Source: Candidatus Pelagibacter sp. FZCC0015
GTDB lineage: Bacteria; Pseudomonadota; Alphaproteobacteria; Pelagibacterales; Pelagibacteraceae
Direction: 5' to 3'
DNA: 64,000 nt
NCBI RefSeq assembly: GCF_007833635.1
Contig: NZ_CP031125.1
Coordinates: forward strand, 806,001-870,000
Shown here: positions 1 through 8,830 of the stretch, in pieces
How the letters are laid out: the number at the start of each line of letters is the position of its first letter
Numbering within the stretch: the first letter of the stretch is position 1
Translations under genes and position numbers: made by a program
The notes under the pieces: generated by a model
Told to the model about the DNA's origin: nothing
The model's input: only the letters and a program-made list of their open reading frames with translations
Database searches by the model: none

Positions 1-782
1 CAGTTACAGATTTTAAAAAGCTTGTAAGTAGAATCCAAAAAGGTGAAAAAGAGTCAAGAATTGCAAAAAAAGAAATGGTTGAAGCTAACCTAAGATTAGT
101 GATTTCAATTGCAAAAAAATACACAAATAGAGGTCTTCAATTTCTAGACTTAATACAAGAAGGCAATATAGGATTGATGAAAGCAGTAGACAAGTTTGAA
201 TATAGAAGAGGATATAAATTTTCTACTTATGCAACATGGTGGATTAGACAAGCAATAACAAGATCAATTGCAGATCAGGCAAGAACTATACGTATTCCAG
301 TTCATATGATTGAAACAATAAATAAAATTGTTAGAACCCAGAGATTAATTTTAAGTGAATTTGGTAGGGAAGCGACACCTGAGGAATTAGCTAAAAAACT
401 TAGAATGCCGCTGGATAAAGTTAGAAAAGTTCTAAAAATATCTAAAGAACCTGTATCTTTAGAAAAGCCAGTTGGAGATGAAGAAGATAGTAGTTTAGGT
501 GATTTCATAGAGGACACGAAAGCTTTAGCACCGTTAGAACAGGCAATTAAGTCAAATCTTGGAGAGGCAACAACAAAAATTTTATCTACACTTACACCAA
601 GAGAGGAAAGAGTTTTGAGAATGAGATTTGGTGTTGGAATGAATACAGATCATACATTAGAAGAAGTTGGTTTACAGTTTTCAGTTACTAGGGAAAGAAT
701 TAGACAAATTGAAGCTAAAGCTCTTAGAAAATTGAAACATCCTAGTAGATCAAAACAATTGAAAAGTTTCTTGGAAAGTTAA
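1..782 (+). CDS. rpoD: RNA polymerase primary sigma factor RpoD (sigma-70), 3' part
   Basis: This is the C-terminal part of the housekeeping sigma factor, which directs RNA polymerase to -10/-35 promoters. The reading frame is open from base 3, and the true start lies before the window, so only about 259 residues are seen. Visible parts are region 2 ([31 protein letters not shown], and the -10 melting stretch [15 protein letters not shown]), region 3, and region 4 with the -35 helix-turn-helix [17 protein letters not shown]. The protein ends in the usual LKHPSRS motif plus a short tail. A tRNA gene begins four bases after the stop codon, so the tRNA is probably transcribed together with rpoD. 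Confidence 0.97.
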   Translation, partial: VTDFKKLVSRIQKGEKESRIAKKEMVEANLRLVISIAKKYTNRGLQFLDLIQEGNIGLMKAVDKFEYRRGYKFSTYATWWIRQAITRSIADQARTIRIPVHMIETINKIVRTQRLILSEFGREATPEELAKKLRMPLDKVRKVLKISKEPVSLEKPVGDEEDSSLGDFIEDTKALAPLEQAIKSNLGEATTKILSTLTPREERVLRMRFGVGMNTDHTLEEVGLQFSVTRERIRQIEAKALRKLKHPSRSKQLKSFLES

Positions 783-786
783 TACT

Positions 787-861
787 GGGCCGTTAGCTCA
801 ATAGTAGAGTACTGCATTGACATTGCAGGGGTAGTTGGAGCGTAACCAACACGGCCCACCA
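787..861 (+). tRNA. tRNA-Val (anticodon GAC), atypical D- and T-loops
   Basis: A full cloverleaf can be folded: 7-bp acceptor stem GGGCCGT/ACGGCCC, D-stem GCTC/GAGT, anticodon stem CTGCA/TGCAG with loop TTGACAT (anticodon GAC, U33 and A37 kept), T-stem GTTGG/CCAAC, discriminator A and encoded CCA. Anticodon and A73 fit valine. Two loops are unusual. The D-loop is AATAGTA and lacks the GG pair, and the T-loop is AGCGTAA instead of a TTC-purine-A form, so the normal elbow contacts (G18-psi55, T54-A58) cannot form in the standard way. The stems are intact, so this is more likely a real divergent tRNA than a decayed one. It may escape covariance-model searches. Confidence 0.8.
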
Positions 862-919
862 AAATTACTTTATCTTTAATTGATAACTTAGTAAAAATGA
901 TATAACTAACAAGAAGTTT

Positions 920-996
920 GGGCCTGTAGCTCAGTTGGTTAGAGCAGTACACTCATAATGTATTGGTCCCAGGTTCGAGTCCTGGCGGGCCCACCA
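920..996 (+). tRNA. tRNA with anticodon CAU, probably Ile2 (lysidine type)
   Basis: A canonical cloverleaf: acceptor GGGCCTG/CGGGCCC (one G-U pair), D-arm GCTC-AGTTGGTTA-GAGC, anticodon stem GTACA/TGTAT with loop CTCATAA (CAU), T-arm CCAGG-TTCGAGT-CCTGG, discriminator A and encoded CCA. A CAU anticodon can mean elongator Met, initiator Met or Ile2. The standard acceptor pairing rules out the initiator. The G-rich acceptor stem and the variable loop TGGTC resemble tRNA-Ile2, where C34 is converted to lysidine by TilS. Elongator Met is the alternative. It lies 58 bases after tRNA-Val, downstream of rpoD. Confidence 0.93.
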
Positions 997-1040
997 AATC
1001 CAGTAAAATTAACGTTTAGGAATTTTGAATTTTTAATATT

Positions 1041-1634
1041 TTAATTTTTAGAAAATTTTTCTAAAGTATCAAAAAGAGCATTTATGTCTCCATCATTAGA
1101 ATTTAAAATAGAAGCGAATTCTTCTTTTTGGGTTCTTGCTAAACTAAGGCCTTCTATAATCAAATCTCTGATTAATGGATTATCAGGATTTTTTGTATAA
1201 ATTCTCCAATCAATTTTTATTTCTGGTCTTTCATTAGTTGCAATTAATATGCTATTAACAATAGTATAATTTTTATTTAATACTTCTTTTCCATTTACTT
1301 CAATTTTTGGATTAGTATACTCAGACAGTCTGCTTGAAAAACTTTTTAAAAAATAACTTTCAAATAAATCAAAGAATATTTTTTTCTGATCTTCATCTAA
1401 ATTTTTTCTTGCTGAACCAAGTGAATAAAATCCAACGCCTCTAATATCAACTGTTTCTTTTGCGATTGATTTTAGCTCATCAATTTTTTGTTCTTTTGAA
1501 ATATTCTTTGATAGAATTTGGGACGCTCTATTTACTGTTGATTGAACAAATACATCAGGCTCAATTGAATAAACAAAACTATGGTGTAGCGAGATAAATA
1601 ATACAATTAATAGAATTTTTTTTATATTATTCAT
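1041..1634 (-). CDS. mlaC: MlaC/Ttg2D family periplasmic phospholipid-binding protein
   Basis: A 197-residue exported protein. Residues 1-23 form a signal peptide (KKILLIVLFISLHHSFVYS). The rest matches the MlaC fold, including the family-typical GVGFYSLGSARKNL segment near residues 66-79 and the DWRIYTK...LIRDLIIEGLSLARTQKEEF block. In the Mla pathway MlaC carries phospholipids through the periplasm between the outer-membrane MlaA and the inner-membrane MlaFEDB ABC transporter. It lies just downstream of mlaA on the same strand with a 19-base gap, so the two are probably co-transcribed. The MlaFED components are not in this window. Confidence 0.88.
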   Translation of the reverse strand: MNNIKKILLIVLFISLHHSFVYSIEPDVFVQSTVNRASQILSKNISKEQKIDELKSIAKETVDIRGVGFYSLGSARKNLDEDQKKIFFDLFESYFLKSFSSRLSEYTNPKIEVNGKEVLNKNYTIVNSILIATNERPEIKIDWRIYTKNPDNPLIRDLIIEGLSLARTQKEEFASILNSNDGDINALFDTLEKFSKN

Positions 1635-1653
1635 TTTTTTATATAAATTTTAG

Positions 1654-2448
1654 CTATTTGTTATCTATTTCTTCCCAGTCGTTTTCATCTTTATAAAGAA
1701 CTTCAATATTTCCTCTTTGATTGTTATTTATTTTATTTTCTCTATCTTGTAGATATAAACTTTTAACTGAGGCATAAAAATCGATTGAATTTGTCTCAAG
1801 GTTTTCAAATGATTCAATATTGTTTGCTCTAAAATCGATTCCGCTTAAAGCTTTAGAGGTTAAATAAAGACGCTCACTTAAAAACTCATTGTTACCATGT
1901 GTTGAAGCATTGTACCATGGGTCTCCACCTAACACATTGGCAAAAGATCCCGCTGTATCTCTTAAGGTTGATGGTCCTAATACTGGAAGAACCAAGTAAC
2001 AACCTGAACCTACACCCCAAACAGCTAATGTCTGACCATAATCCTCTTTTTCATATTTTGGAAAACCCATTTTGTTTGCAACATCAATAGTACCAAGTAC
2101 TCCTATAGTTGTGTTTACAGCAAGTCTGGCAGTATTAATTATTGCTGTCTTTATATCACCCTGAAGCAAGTTATTAGGTATTGTAATTAGGGCAGAAAGG
2201 TTTTTAACAGCATTGCTCGTGCCTTTTTGGATCGGGTCCGGTAAATTTTTGTATCCTTTTGCAATTGGTTTAATTACAGTTTTATCAAGACCTTGATTAA
2301 ATGCAAAAGTAGCCCTGTTTAACTTTTCAAAACAATCATTTATTTTTTCTGGCTCTGATGCTTTCAACGCTAAGTCACCGTCAGAACCAGCATTTGCGTT
2401 GAATGCAAAAAAAGTTAGAAGTATTGTTATTACTAATTTTTTATACAT
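1654..2448 (-). CDS. mlaA: MlaA/VacJ family outer-membrane lipid asymmetry protein
   Basis: A 264-residue protein matching MlaA (VacJ), which removes mislocalised phospholipid from the outer leaflet of the outer membrane and passes it to MlaC. Recognisable parts are the FEKLNRATFAFNQGLDK segment near residues 40-56, the amphipathic helices that follow, and the DYGQTLAVWGVGSGCYLVLP block near residues 136-155 with PSTLRDTAGSF after it. The N-terminus (to about residue 20, AFNANA) looks like an ordinary signal-peptidase I site. No lipobox cysteine is seen, although most MlaA proteins are lipoproteins. It is first in a two-gene unit with mlaC. Confidence 0.88.
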   Translation of the reverse strand: MYKKLVITILLTFFAFNANAGSDGDLALKASEPEKINDCFEKLNRATFAFNQGLDKTVIKPIAKGYKNLPDPIQKGTSNAVKNLSALITIPNNLLQGDIKTAIINTARLAVNTTIGVLGTIDVANKMGFPKYEKEDYGQTLAVWGVGSGCYLVLPVLGPSTLRDTAGSFANVLGGDPWYNASTHGNNEFLSERLYLTSKALSGIDFRANNIESFENLETNSIDFYASVKSLYLQDRENKINNNQRGNIEVLYKDENDWEEIDNK

Positions 2449-2552
2449 ATTAAATTATATATTATATTAAATAATTTTGTAAAATAACATTTAAATAAAA
2501 ATGATGTCTAGAAAGTGTTTATAAATGGTCTAAATTTATACAAAAATTTAGT

Positions 2553-3290
2553 ATGTATACAACCTTGAATTACTCACCAAACTTTGAACCAAAAAAAAGA
2601 AAATTATCAGACATAAAGTTTATAATTTTTCATTACACAGGAATGAGAAGTGAAAAAAGTGCAATAAATAAATTAACCAACAAGAACTCAAAAGTAAGCT
2701 GTCATTATTTTATCAAAAATAATGGTGAAGTTTTAACTTTAGTTCCTGATTTGTATACTTCTTGGCACGCAGGTATTTCATCTTGGAAAAAGTTTAAATT
2801 TTTAAATAATAATTCTATTGGTATTGAAATTAATAACCCAGGTCACAACTATAAATATAAAAAATTTTCAAAAAAACAAATTAATTCAGTTTTAAAATTA
2901 AGTAAATTTTTGATTAAAAAATATAAAATTAAATCTACTTGTATTTTAGGTCACTCAGATATTGCACCTAGTAGAAAAAAAGATCCAGGTGAAAAATTTC
3001 CTTGGAAATATTTATCTGAAAATAAAATTGGTTATTGGCATAATTTAAATCAAGATATTATTTTAAAGAAAAGAAATATTAATTTAGAAAAGAAAGAAAA
3101 ACTAAAATTTGTTCATAATTTATATAAAATTGGATATTCAAAAAATTACAAATTATCAGATAGAAAACATTTAAAATTAATCACAACAGCCTTTCAAAGA
3201 AGATTTAGACAGCAATTGGTTAACGGCATTATTGATCTTGAATGCTTATTAATAAGCAACAATATCGTAAAAAAAATTAAATTTTCTTGA
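2553..3290 (+). CDS. N-acetylmuramoyl-L-alanine amidase (AmiD/AmpD-like, Amidase_2)
   Basis: A 245-residue zinc amidase of the AmpD/AmiD type, which cuts the bond between MurNAc and L-alanine in peptidoglycan or its turnover products. The Amidase_2 core runs from about residue 20 to 150. It shows the first zinc histidine in FIIFHYTGM, the segment VSCHYFIKNNGEV, the WHAG motif and the GHSDIAPSRKKDPG block with the second zinc histidine and the catalytic lysine/aspartate region. The C-terminal 80 residues are helical and may be a peptidoglycan-binding domain. No signal peptide is evident, which favours a cytosolic AmpD-like recycling role, but the domain layout is closer to AmiD. Confidence 0.85.
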   Translation: MYTTLNYSPNFEPKKRKLSDIKFIIFHYTGMRSEKSAINKLTNKNSKVSCHYFIKNNGEVLTLVPDLYTSWHAGISSWKKFKFLNNNSIGIEINNPGHNYKYKKFSKKQINSVLKLSKFLIKKYKIKSTCILGHSDIAPSRKKDPGEKFPWKYLSENKIGYWHNLNQDIILKKRNINLEKKEKLKFVHNLYKIGYSKNYKLSDRKHLKLITTAFQRRFRQQLVNGIIDLECLLISNNIVKKIKFS

Positions 3291-3319
3291 AATTTTTATA
3301 ATTCTAAATAAATTAACAC

Positions 3320-3677
3320 TGCCAGATAAACGACTTATCGCTTTAAATTTTTTTAAAGAGGAAAGTCCGGGCTCTACAAGGACACAGTGCCAGGTAACAC
3401 CTGGCGGGGGAAACCCTAGGGACAGTGCCACAGAAAATAAACCGCCATAACATGGCAAGGGTGAAAAGGTGTGGTAAGAGCACACCGGTTCTATTGGTAA
3501 CAATGAACGCTGGAAAACCCCACTGGGAGCAAGACTAAGTAGAGATGACATTGTTGAAAAACTAAAAGCCGTCCTTGGCTAGTCATCAGGGTTAGTTGCT
3601 TGAGCTTAAGAGTGATCTTAAGTCTAGACAAATGATAGGTTTAAATGACTGAACCCGGCTTATAGTTTATCTGGCAC
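3320..3677 (+). ncRNA. rnpB: RNase P RNA (bacterial type A)
   Basis: The catalytic RNA that trims the 5' leaders of tRNAs. The ends pair as stem P1: GCCAGATAAAC at 3321-3331 with GTTTATCTGGC at 3665-3675. Universally conserved core blocks are in place: GAGGAAAGTCCGGGCTC from 3358, ACAGTGCCACAGAAA near 3422, and the GGTAAGAGCACACCG block near 3474. The paired ends and core motifs leave little doubt. A minus-strand reading frame across 3249-3551 is an accident of this RNA gene. The exact termini are set from the P1 stem and could be off by a few bases. Confidence 0.97.
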
Positions 3678-3782
3678 TTCAAATTAAAATCACTTTAAGT
3701 TTCTAAGTTTGAGCTCATTTTATATGTACAAGTGGCTATTTTATTTATTACTAAAACAATAATAGCACTAAAATATTAGGTG

Positions 3783-3811
3783 TTGACGTCTGGTTGTAAA
3801 ACCCATAATAT
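3783..3811 (+). promoter_or_regulatory. Sigma-70 promoter of the mraZ-ftsZ division/cell-wall cluster
   Basis: TTGACG at 3783-3788 and TATAAT-like TAATAT at 3806-3811 are separated by exactly 17 bases, a near-consensus housekeeping promoter. Transcription would begin near 3818, about 38 bases before the mraZ start. The -10 element overlaps the first MraZ box, so a bound MraZ would compete with polymerase. Confidence 0.75.
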
Positions 3812-3835
3812 CCCATAAATTCCCATTTATATGGG
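3802..3835 (-). promoter_or_regulatory. MraZ operator: three spaced TGGGA/CCCAT boxes
   Basis: On the plus strand CCCAT occurs at 3802-3806, 3812-3816 and 3822-3826, exactly 10 bases apart. On the minus strand this reads as TGGGN repeats separated by 5 bases, the arrangement known to be bound by E. coli MraZ ahead of its own operon. A fourth, inverted copy (ATGGG) lies at 3831-3835, forming a short palindrome with the third. The array sits over the -10 element and start site of the promoter, as expected for autorepression. Confidence 0.78.
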
Positions 3836-3855
3836 AATAAAGGAAATTATGTTTT

Positions 3856-4314
3856 ATGTTTTTATCAACATACGAAAACAAATTAGACAAAAAAGGGAGA
3901 GTATCTGTGCCTGCTAGTTTTAGGTCACATTTATCCAACTTAGGATACAATGGTGTTATATGTTATCCATCATTTAATAACTCATCTATAGAAGCATGCT
4001 CCCAAGATAGAATTGAAAAAATTTCTTCAGCAATTGATTCCTTAAATCCCTTTGAAGAAAAAAGAGATTACTTTGCAACATCAATATTATCAGAAAGTAT
4101 AAATTTACAATTTGATAGTGAGGGCAGAATTTTACTTTCATCAAAATTATTAAAACATGCAAAAATAAAAAATAGCATGTTGTTTGTTGGTCAAGGCCAA
4201 ACATTTCAAATATGGGAACCAACAGCATTTGAAAAATTTAAGATAACAGCGAGGAAAAAAGCAAATATTAATCGTGGTAATCTTAAATGGGAGCTTCAAC
4301 ATAACAAACAATAG
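3856..4314 (+). CDS. mraZ: Division/cell-wall cluster regulator MraZ
   Basis: A 152-residue protein with two AbrB-like SpoVT domains typical of MraZ: the first copy carries YENKLDKKGRVSVPASFR near residues 6-23, and the second carries LQFDSEGRILLSSKLLKHA near residues 82-100. MraZ forms a ring-shaped oligomer that binds TGGGN repeats and represses the cluster it heads. The chosen ATG has AGGA 11 bases upstream. An ATG seven bases earlier is in another frame. The gene is first in a block of 17 more plus-strand genes ending with ligA, and its binding sites lie just upstream. Confidence 0.95.
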   Translation: MFLSTYENKLDKKGRVSVPASFRSHLSNLGYNGVICYPSFNNSSIEACSQDRIEKISSAIDSLNPFEEKRDYFATSILSESINLQFDSEGRILLSSKLLKHAKIKNSMLFVGQGQTFQIWEPTAFEKFKITARKKANINRGNLKWELQHNKQ

Positions 4315-4324
4315 GGGATAAAAG

Positions 4325-5806
4325 ATGACAATTAATTTTAAAGCACCAGAGATAAAAGAGCTACAGCCACGATTACTAGTCTTAGGAGTTGGTGGGGCTG
4401 GCGGAAATGCAATTAATGAAATGATAGAAAATAATCTACAAGGAGTAGAGTTTATTGCAGTAAATACTGATGCTCAAGATTTGAAGCTTAGTAAAGCAAA
4501 AACAAGAATTCAAATTGGATTAAATTTAACAAAAGGTTTAGGAGCTGGTGCAAAACTTGATATTGGACAAGCTGCAGCCGATGAGTCTTTAAATGAAATT
4601 GTAAATACACTTCAAGGTGCTAACATGGTTTTTATAGCAGCTGGTATGGGTGGCGGAACGGGCACTGGTGCTGCTCATGTCATCGCAAGAGCTGCTAAAG
4701 AATTAAACATATTGACAGTAGGTGTTGTGACTCTTCCATTTTTATATGAAGGCCCCTCTAGAATGAGAAGAGCACAACAAGGTTTAGAAGAGTTAAGAAA
4801 ACATGTTGATACAATAATTGTTATTCCTAACCAAAACTTATTTAAAATAGCTAACGAACAGACAACTTTTGAAGAGTCATTTAACCTTTCAAATAATGTT
4901 TTGATGCATGGGGTTCAAAGTATAACTGATTTGATGGTTAGACCCGGTTTAATCAACTTAGATTTTGCTGATGTTGAAACTGTAATGGCAGCAATGGGTA
5001 AAGCTATGATGGGAACTGGAGAAGCTGAAGGAGAAGGTAGAGCTCTAAAAGCAGCTGAGATGGCAATTAGTAATCCTTTAATTGATGACTATACTTTAAA
5101 AGGTGCAAAAGGTTTATTAGTAAATATTACTGGTGGTAAAGATCTAAAACTTTTTGAAGTTGATGAAGCTGTAAATAAAGTAAGAGCAGAAGTTGATCCT
5201 GAAGCAGAATTAATTATTGGTGCAATTACTGATACAGAACTTGATGGAAAAATGAGAGTTTCAATTGTTGCAACCTCATTAGATGGTCAGCAACCTGAAT
5301 CAAAATCTGTTGTAAACATGGTTCATCGAATTCAAAATCGTAATCCTGGTTACTCTGATTTTTCAAACATGGGATCATCTCAATCTTTTAATTTTTCAAA
5401 TACAACAGCATCAAATCCAATTACACATGGTGCGAATGCCTTAAAGCTTGAAAATGAGGTAATCCAGGAACAACAAACTGAGAGTACTCATAATCAGATG
5501 ATGAGTGAAGAAGTTGTCCTAAATAGCAGTATGGAAAGTGAAAGTATAGTTGAGGATAATTTAGTTAATGAAATGGAAAAATCGTTTGCTCAAGAGGCTA
5601 TGGAAACACCCGATGAAGAAATTCAAGGCACCGATAGCAAGGAAGAAGCGTCTAATGATCTAAGAGAATTTGGAGTTGATTCTGATGCACCAGATTTATT
5701 TAGCTCAGAATCTGATAATTCAAGCCCTGAAGATTTATTGACTTCAGATGAAGAGAAAGAAGATGATCTTGAGATACCAGCATTCTTAAGAAGACAAAAA
5801 AATTAA
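4325..5806 (+). CDS. ftsZ: Cell division tubulin homologue FtsZ
   Basis: The GTP-dependent polymer that forms the division ring. Seen are the nucleotide-binding start [14 protein letters not shown] (residues 20-33), the tubulin signature GGGTGTG (109-115) and the T7 synergy loop NLDFAD (211-216). An acidic, Ser/Glu-rich linker from about residue 325 to 478 follows, then the conserved C-terminal peptide [11 protein letters not shown] (481-491) that normally binds FtsA and ZipA. Length 493 is normal for the class. The position is odd: it lies 10 bases after mraZ and just before rsmH, while in most proteobacteria ftsZ follows ftsQ-ftsA near the end of the cluster. Here it would come directly under MraZ control. 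Confidence 0.98.
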   Translation: MTINFKAPEIKELQPRLLVLGVGGAGGNAINEMIENNLQGVEFIAVNTDAQDLKLSKAKTRIQIGLNLTKGLGAGAKLDIGQAAADESLNEIVNTLQGANMVFIAAGMGGGTGTGAAHVIARAAKELNILTVGVVTLPFLYEGPSRMRRAQQGLEELRKHVDTIIVIPNQNLFKIANEQTTFEESFNLSNNVLMHGVQSITDLMVRPGLINLDFADVETVMAAMGKAMMGTGEAEGEGRALKAAEMAISNPLIDDYTLKGAKGLLVNITGGKDLKLFEVDEAVNKVRAEVDPEAELIIGAITDTELDGKMRVSIVATSLDGQQPESKSVVNMVHRIQNRNPGYSDFSNMGSSQSFNFSNTTASNPITHGANALKLENEVIQEQQTESTHNQMMSEEVVLNSSMESESIVEDNLVNEMEKSFAQEAMETPDEEIQGTDSKEEASNDLREFGVDSDAPDLFSSESDNSSPEDLLTSDEEKEDDLEIPAFLRRQKN

Positions 5807-5824
5807 TGGTCTTCCAAGAGATAA

Positions 5825-6835
5825 ATGGACGCCACCATAGTACCGAAAATGCAAAAGCATTATCCGGTACTGCTAAAAGAAATTATTAGCGTTATTTCCC
5901 CTCAACATGGTGGCACATTTATCGACTGTACTTTCGGTCAAGGTGGTTATTCCAAAAAAATTTTAGATTTTAAAAATACAAAAGTAATAGCTATTGATAG
6001 AGACATAGAGAGTGCAAAAATTGCTAATCAATTAAAAGAAAGCTTTGAAGATAGATTTATTTTTAAAAATATAAAATTTAGTCAATTAAGTAATTTAAAG
6101 CTCAAAAACGAAAACATAAGAGGAATAATTTTTGATCTTGGTTATTCTTATACTCAAATTAAAGACCCACAAAAAGGACTATCATTTGAAGCAGATGGCA
6201 AATTAAATATGCAGCTGGGTTTAAATAATTATTCAGCAGAAGACTCAATTAATAAACTTGATGAAAAAGAATTAGAAAAGATTTTTAAATTTTTTGGAGA
6301 TGAAAAAGAAGCAAAATACATTGCACGAAATATTATAAAAGAGAGATTAAAAAATAAAATTGATACTAAAATTTTAGTTGAAATTATCGATAAATCAAAA
6401 AAAAGAAAAAACTTTAAAGTTCATAATGCGACCAAGGTTTTTCAGGCACTTAGAATATTTGTAAATAAAGAAATAAGTGAATTAATCTATGGCCTTGTTA
6501 ATGCGACTAAAGTTTTAAAAAAAGGAGGTGTTTTAGGTGTGGTAACATTTCATTCTTTAGAGGATAAAATAGTAAAATATTTTTTTAAAAGTCTCTCTGA
6601 AAATAAAAGTATTTCACGATATAGCCCTGTTGTAAAACAAGCAGAAACATTATTTAATTTAATTCAAAAAAAACCAATAACTCCTTCAGTTGAAGAGGTA
6701 AATGAAAATCCACCATCTAGATCTGCTAAATTTAGATATGTAATAAAAAAGGATGATTTTTACAATTTTGATACTGATATAGAGGAGCAATTCAGAAATT
6801 ATATTGAAATTGAAAATTACGGAGACAAACTGTGA
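5825..6835 (+). CDS. rsmH: 16S rRNA (cytosine-N4)-methyltransferase RsmH (MraW)
   Basis: An S-adenosylmethionine-dependent enzyme that methylates N4 of C1402 in 16S rRNA. Family marks are the start block [13 protein letters not shown], the SAM-binding [16 protein letters not shown] near residues 32-47, [13 protein letters not shown] near residue 101, and the C-terminal [13 protein letters not shown] and [11 protein letters not shown] blocks. In most relatives the third block reads DLGVSS; here YSYTQ replaces it. The chosen ATG gives 336 residues; a later ATG at the ninth codon is possible. The stop overlaps the GTG start of the next gene by four bases, indicating translational coupling. Confidence 0.95.
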   Translation: MDATIVPKMQKHYPVLLKEIISVISPQHGGTFIDCTFGQGGYSKKILDFKNTKVIAIDRDIESAKIANQLKESFEDRFIFKNIKFSQLSNLKLKNENIRGIIFDLGYSYTQIKDPQKGLSFEADGKLNMQLGLNNYSAEDSINKLDEKELEKIFKFFGDEKEAKYIARNIIKERLKNKIDTKILVEIIDKSKKRKNFKVHNATKVFQALRIFVNKEISELIYGLVNATKVLKKGGVLGVVTFHSLEDKIVKYFFKSLSENKSISRYSPVVKQAETLFNLIQKKPITPSVEEVNENPPSRSAKFRYVIKKDDFYNFDTDIEEQFRNYIEIENYGDKL

Positions 6836-7137
6836 AAAAGTTTGCTTTAGCAGTAGTGATTTTTTTTTTAGTTCTATCAACAGCAATAATAAAAAATACC
6901 ACAAAACAGATTGAAGATGAAATATTTACGGCAAAAGAGAATATTAGAGTTTTAAAATCTGAATTTGAAAATGTATCTTTGGAGTATGATTATTTAAGTT
7001 CAGCAGAAAAATTACTTGAATATCAATCTCTATATTTTGAGAATGAGTTAATTCAAAAAAATATAAACGACATAAAAATCTATAATATTTCAGATGATAT
7101 AAATAAAATCCAAAATTATAATATTATTAAAGAGTAA
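6832..7137 (+). CDS. ftsL: FtsL-like small bitopic division protein
   Basis: A 101-residue protein with one N-terminal membrane helix (about residues 4-20, [17 protein letters not shown]) followed by a coiled-coil-like helix rich in Glu, Lys and Leu (about residues 26-75). Sequence similarity for FtsL is always weak, so the call rests on size, topology and the position between rsmH and ftsI, where ftsL is found in other proteobacteria. FtsL joins FtsB and FtsQ in the divisome and helps activate FtsW/FtsI. The start is GTG, overlapping the rsmH stop, and its stop codon overlaps the ftsI start by one base. Confidence 0.8.
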   Translation: MKKFALAVVIFFLVLSTAIIKNTTKQIEDEIFTAKENIRVLKSEFENVSLEYDYLSSAEKLLEYQSLYFENELIQKNINDIKIYNISDDINKIQNYNIIKE

Positions 7138-8828
7138 TGGCTGATAATAAATCAAAATTAACCATCGAAGATTATAAAAGTGATTTTACATTCAAGAAAA
7201 AAGAAAATGGATTAAATATTCAATTTAATCGTGTCGCTTTTATTTTCTTTATTTTTTTTATTATCTATTCGATTTATACAATACATTTAATTCATTTAGG
7301 TTCTCGAAAGGATAATTCAGAAAAAGTATATAATATTCCTATATCTAAAAGCAAACTTTATCGTGCAGATATTACAGATATTAATGGAAATTATTTAGCT
7401 AAGACAGTTAAATCGATTGATATTGGTTTAAAAACTTCGGATATAATTAATGAAAAAAAATTACTTCTAAGTTTAAATATTATTTTTCCTGATAAAAATT
7501 TTGATGAAATTAAAAAAAAAATAAAAACTAAAAAATTTTTTTATTTAGAGAAGAAAATTTCAGAGGAAAATTATGAAAAAATAATGAAATTAGGGGACAA
7601 ATCTTTAATCCCAGAAGAAAGAGTTTTAAGAATGTATCCACAAAAAAATCTTTTTAGTCATGTTTTAGGTCAGATAGATGATGATAACAATGGTATTTCT
7701 GGATTAGAAAAATCGTTAAATGATGAACTTAGAAAATCTAAAAAGTCAATTAAACTTACATTAGATAAAGATATTCAATTTTTAATTAGAAAAGAATTAA
7801 TTAAATATCAGGAAATTTTTAAAAGCAAAGGTAGTGCAGCTATTTTAATGGATGTTAACAATGGCAATATTTTATCATTAGTTTCTTTGCCTGATTTCAA
7901 TCCAAATGAAAGACAATATATTACTGATGTAAATTATATTAACAGAGTAACTAAAGGAACATATGAACTTGGGTCTGTATTTAAAGTTTTTACATTTGCA
8001 AATGCTCTTAATGAAAAATTAATAGAGCCGGAAACAGAATTTTTAAATTTACCAAAATCATTAAGTTGTTATGGTTTCCCAATAAGAGAATATGACAATA
8101 AAATTCCATCTAATTTAACTGCAGAGCAAATTTTAATTAGGTCAGGTAATATAGGGTCTGTTAGAATTGCACAAAAAATTGGTGCTGAAAAATTTAAAAC
8201 TTTTTTAGAAAAAATAGGAGTCCTTAGTCAAATAACATTTGATATAGAGGAAGTTGCACCACAAAAAAACTACGAATTTAGCAAATGTAAATTAGCTACA
8301 GCATCTTATGGACATGGAATAGCAACTACAATCCTTCAGTTGGCAAAAGGATATGCAATTTTATCTAACGGTGGTTTTGAAATTAACCCAACCCTTATTA
8401 ATAAAAATTTAGAAAAACATGCAAAAGGAACAAGGTTATTAAACAAAGGTGTTTCTGAGCAAGTAGTTTCGGCTTTAAGAAAAATAGTTAGCACTGAAGA
8501 GGGAACAGCAAAATTAGCAAATGTTCCTAATTATGAAATTGGAGGCAAAACAGGAACAGCAGATAAAGTTCTAGATGGAGTATATTCAGAAGGGAAAGTG
8601 AATACTTTCGCTTCAATTTTCCCAACTTCAAATCCAAAGTTTGTTTTTGTTGTAATGTTAGATGGTCCACAAAAATCTAAAGATTATTATTATAAATATA
8701 GACATCGAGACGGAGGTTGGAAGGGCACACTTTTTAATACTGCTGGATGGACTTCAGTAGAAGTAGCTGGAAAGGTGATAGATAAAATTGGGCCTATTTT
8801 AGCCACAAAATATATAGAGATTAATTAA
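7137..8828 (+). CDS. ftsI: Septal peptidoglycan transpeptidase FtsI (PBP3)
   Basis: A class B penicillin-binding protein that cross-links septal peptidoglycan together with FtsW. A single membrane helix lies near residues 30-48, followed by the pedestal domain with RADITDINGNYLA. The transpeptidase motifs are all present: SVFK with the acylated Ser280, SGN at 336-338 and KTGT at 471-474. At 563 residues it is of usual length. It starts on the last base of ftsL and is followed two bases later by the murE/murF fusion, so the genes share a transcript. Confidence 0.97.
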   Translation: MADNKSKLTIEDYKSDFTFKKKENGLNIQFNRVAFIFFIFFIIYSIYTIHLIHLGSRKDNSEKVYNIPISKSKLYRADITDINGNYLAKTVKSIDIGLKTSDIINEKKLLLSLNIIFPDKNFDEIKKKIKTKKFFYLEKKISEENYEKIMKLGDKSLIPEERVLRMYPQKNLFSHVLGQIDDDNNGISGLEKSLNDELRKSKKSIKLTLDKDIQFLIRKELIKYQEIFKSKGSAAILMDVNNGNILSLVSLPDFNPNERQYITDVNYINRVTKGTYELGSVFKVFTFANALNEKLIEPETEFLNLPKSLSCYGFPIREYDNKIPSNLTAEQILIRSGNIGSVRIAQKIGAEKFKTFLEKIGVLSQITFDIEEVAPQKNYEFSKCKLATASYGHGIATTILQLAKGYAILSNGGFEINPTLINKNLEKHAKGTRLLNKGVSEQVVSALRKIVSTEEGTAKLANVPNYEIGGKTGTADKVLDGVYSEGKVNTFASIFPTSNPKFVFVVMLDGPQKSKDYYYKYRHRDGGWKGTLFNTAGWTSVEVAGKVIDKIGPILATKYIEIN

Positions 8829-8830
8829 TA

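Noticed and set aside
302..517. Minus-strand frame inside rpoD
   Set aside because: Antisense shadow of a well-conserved coding region; no ribosome site.
997..1040. A+T-rich gap between the CAU tRNA and mlaC
   Set aside because: No stable hairpin or T-run that would support a terminator.
3249..3551. Minus-strand open frame of 100 codons
   Set aside because: It lies across the RNase P RNA gene, whose conserved core and P1 stem explain the sequence; the translation resembles no protein family.
3678..3782. Gap between rnpB and the mraZ promoter
   Set aside because: About 100 bases of A+T-rich DNA with no frame, motif or convincing hairpin.
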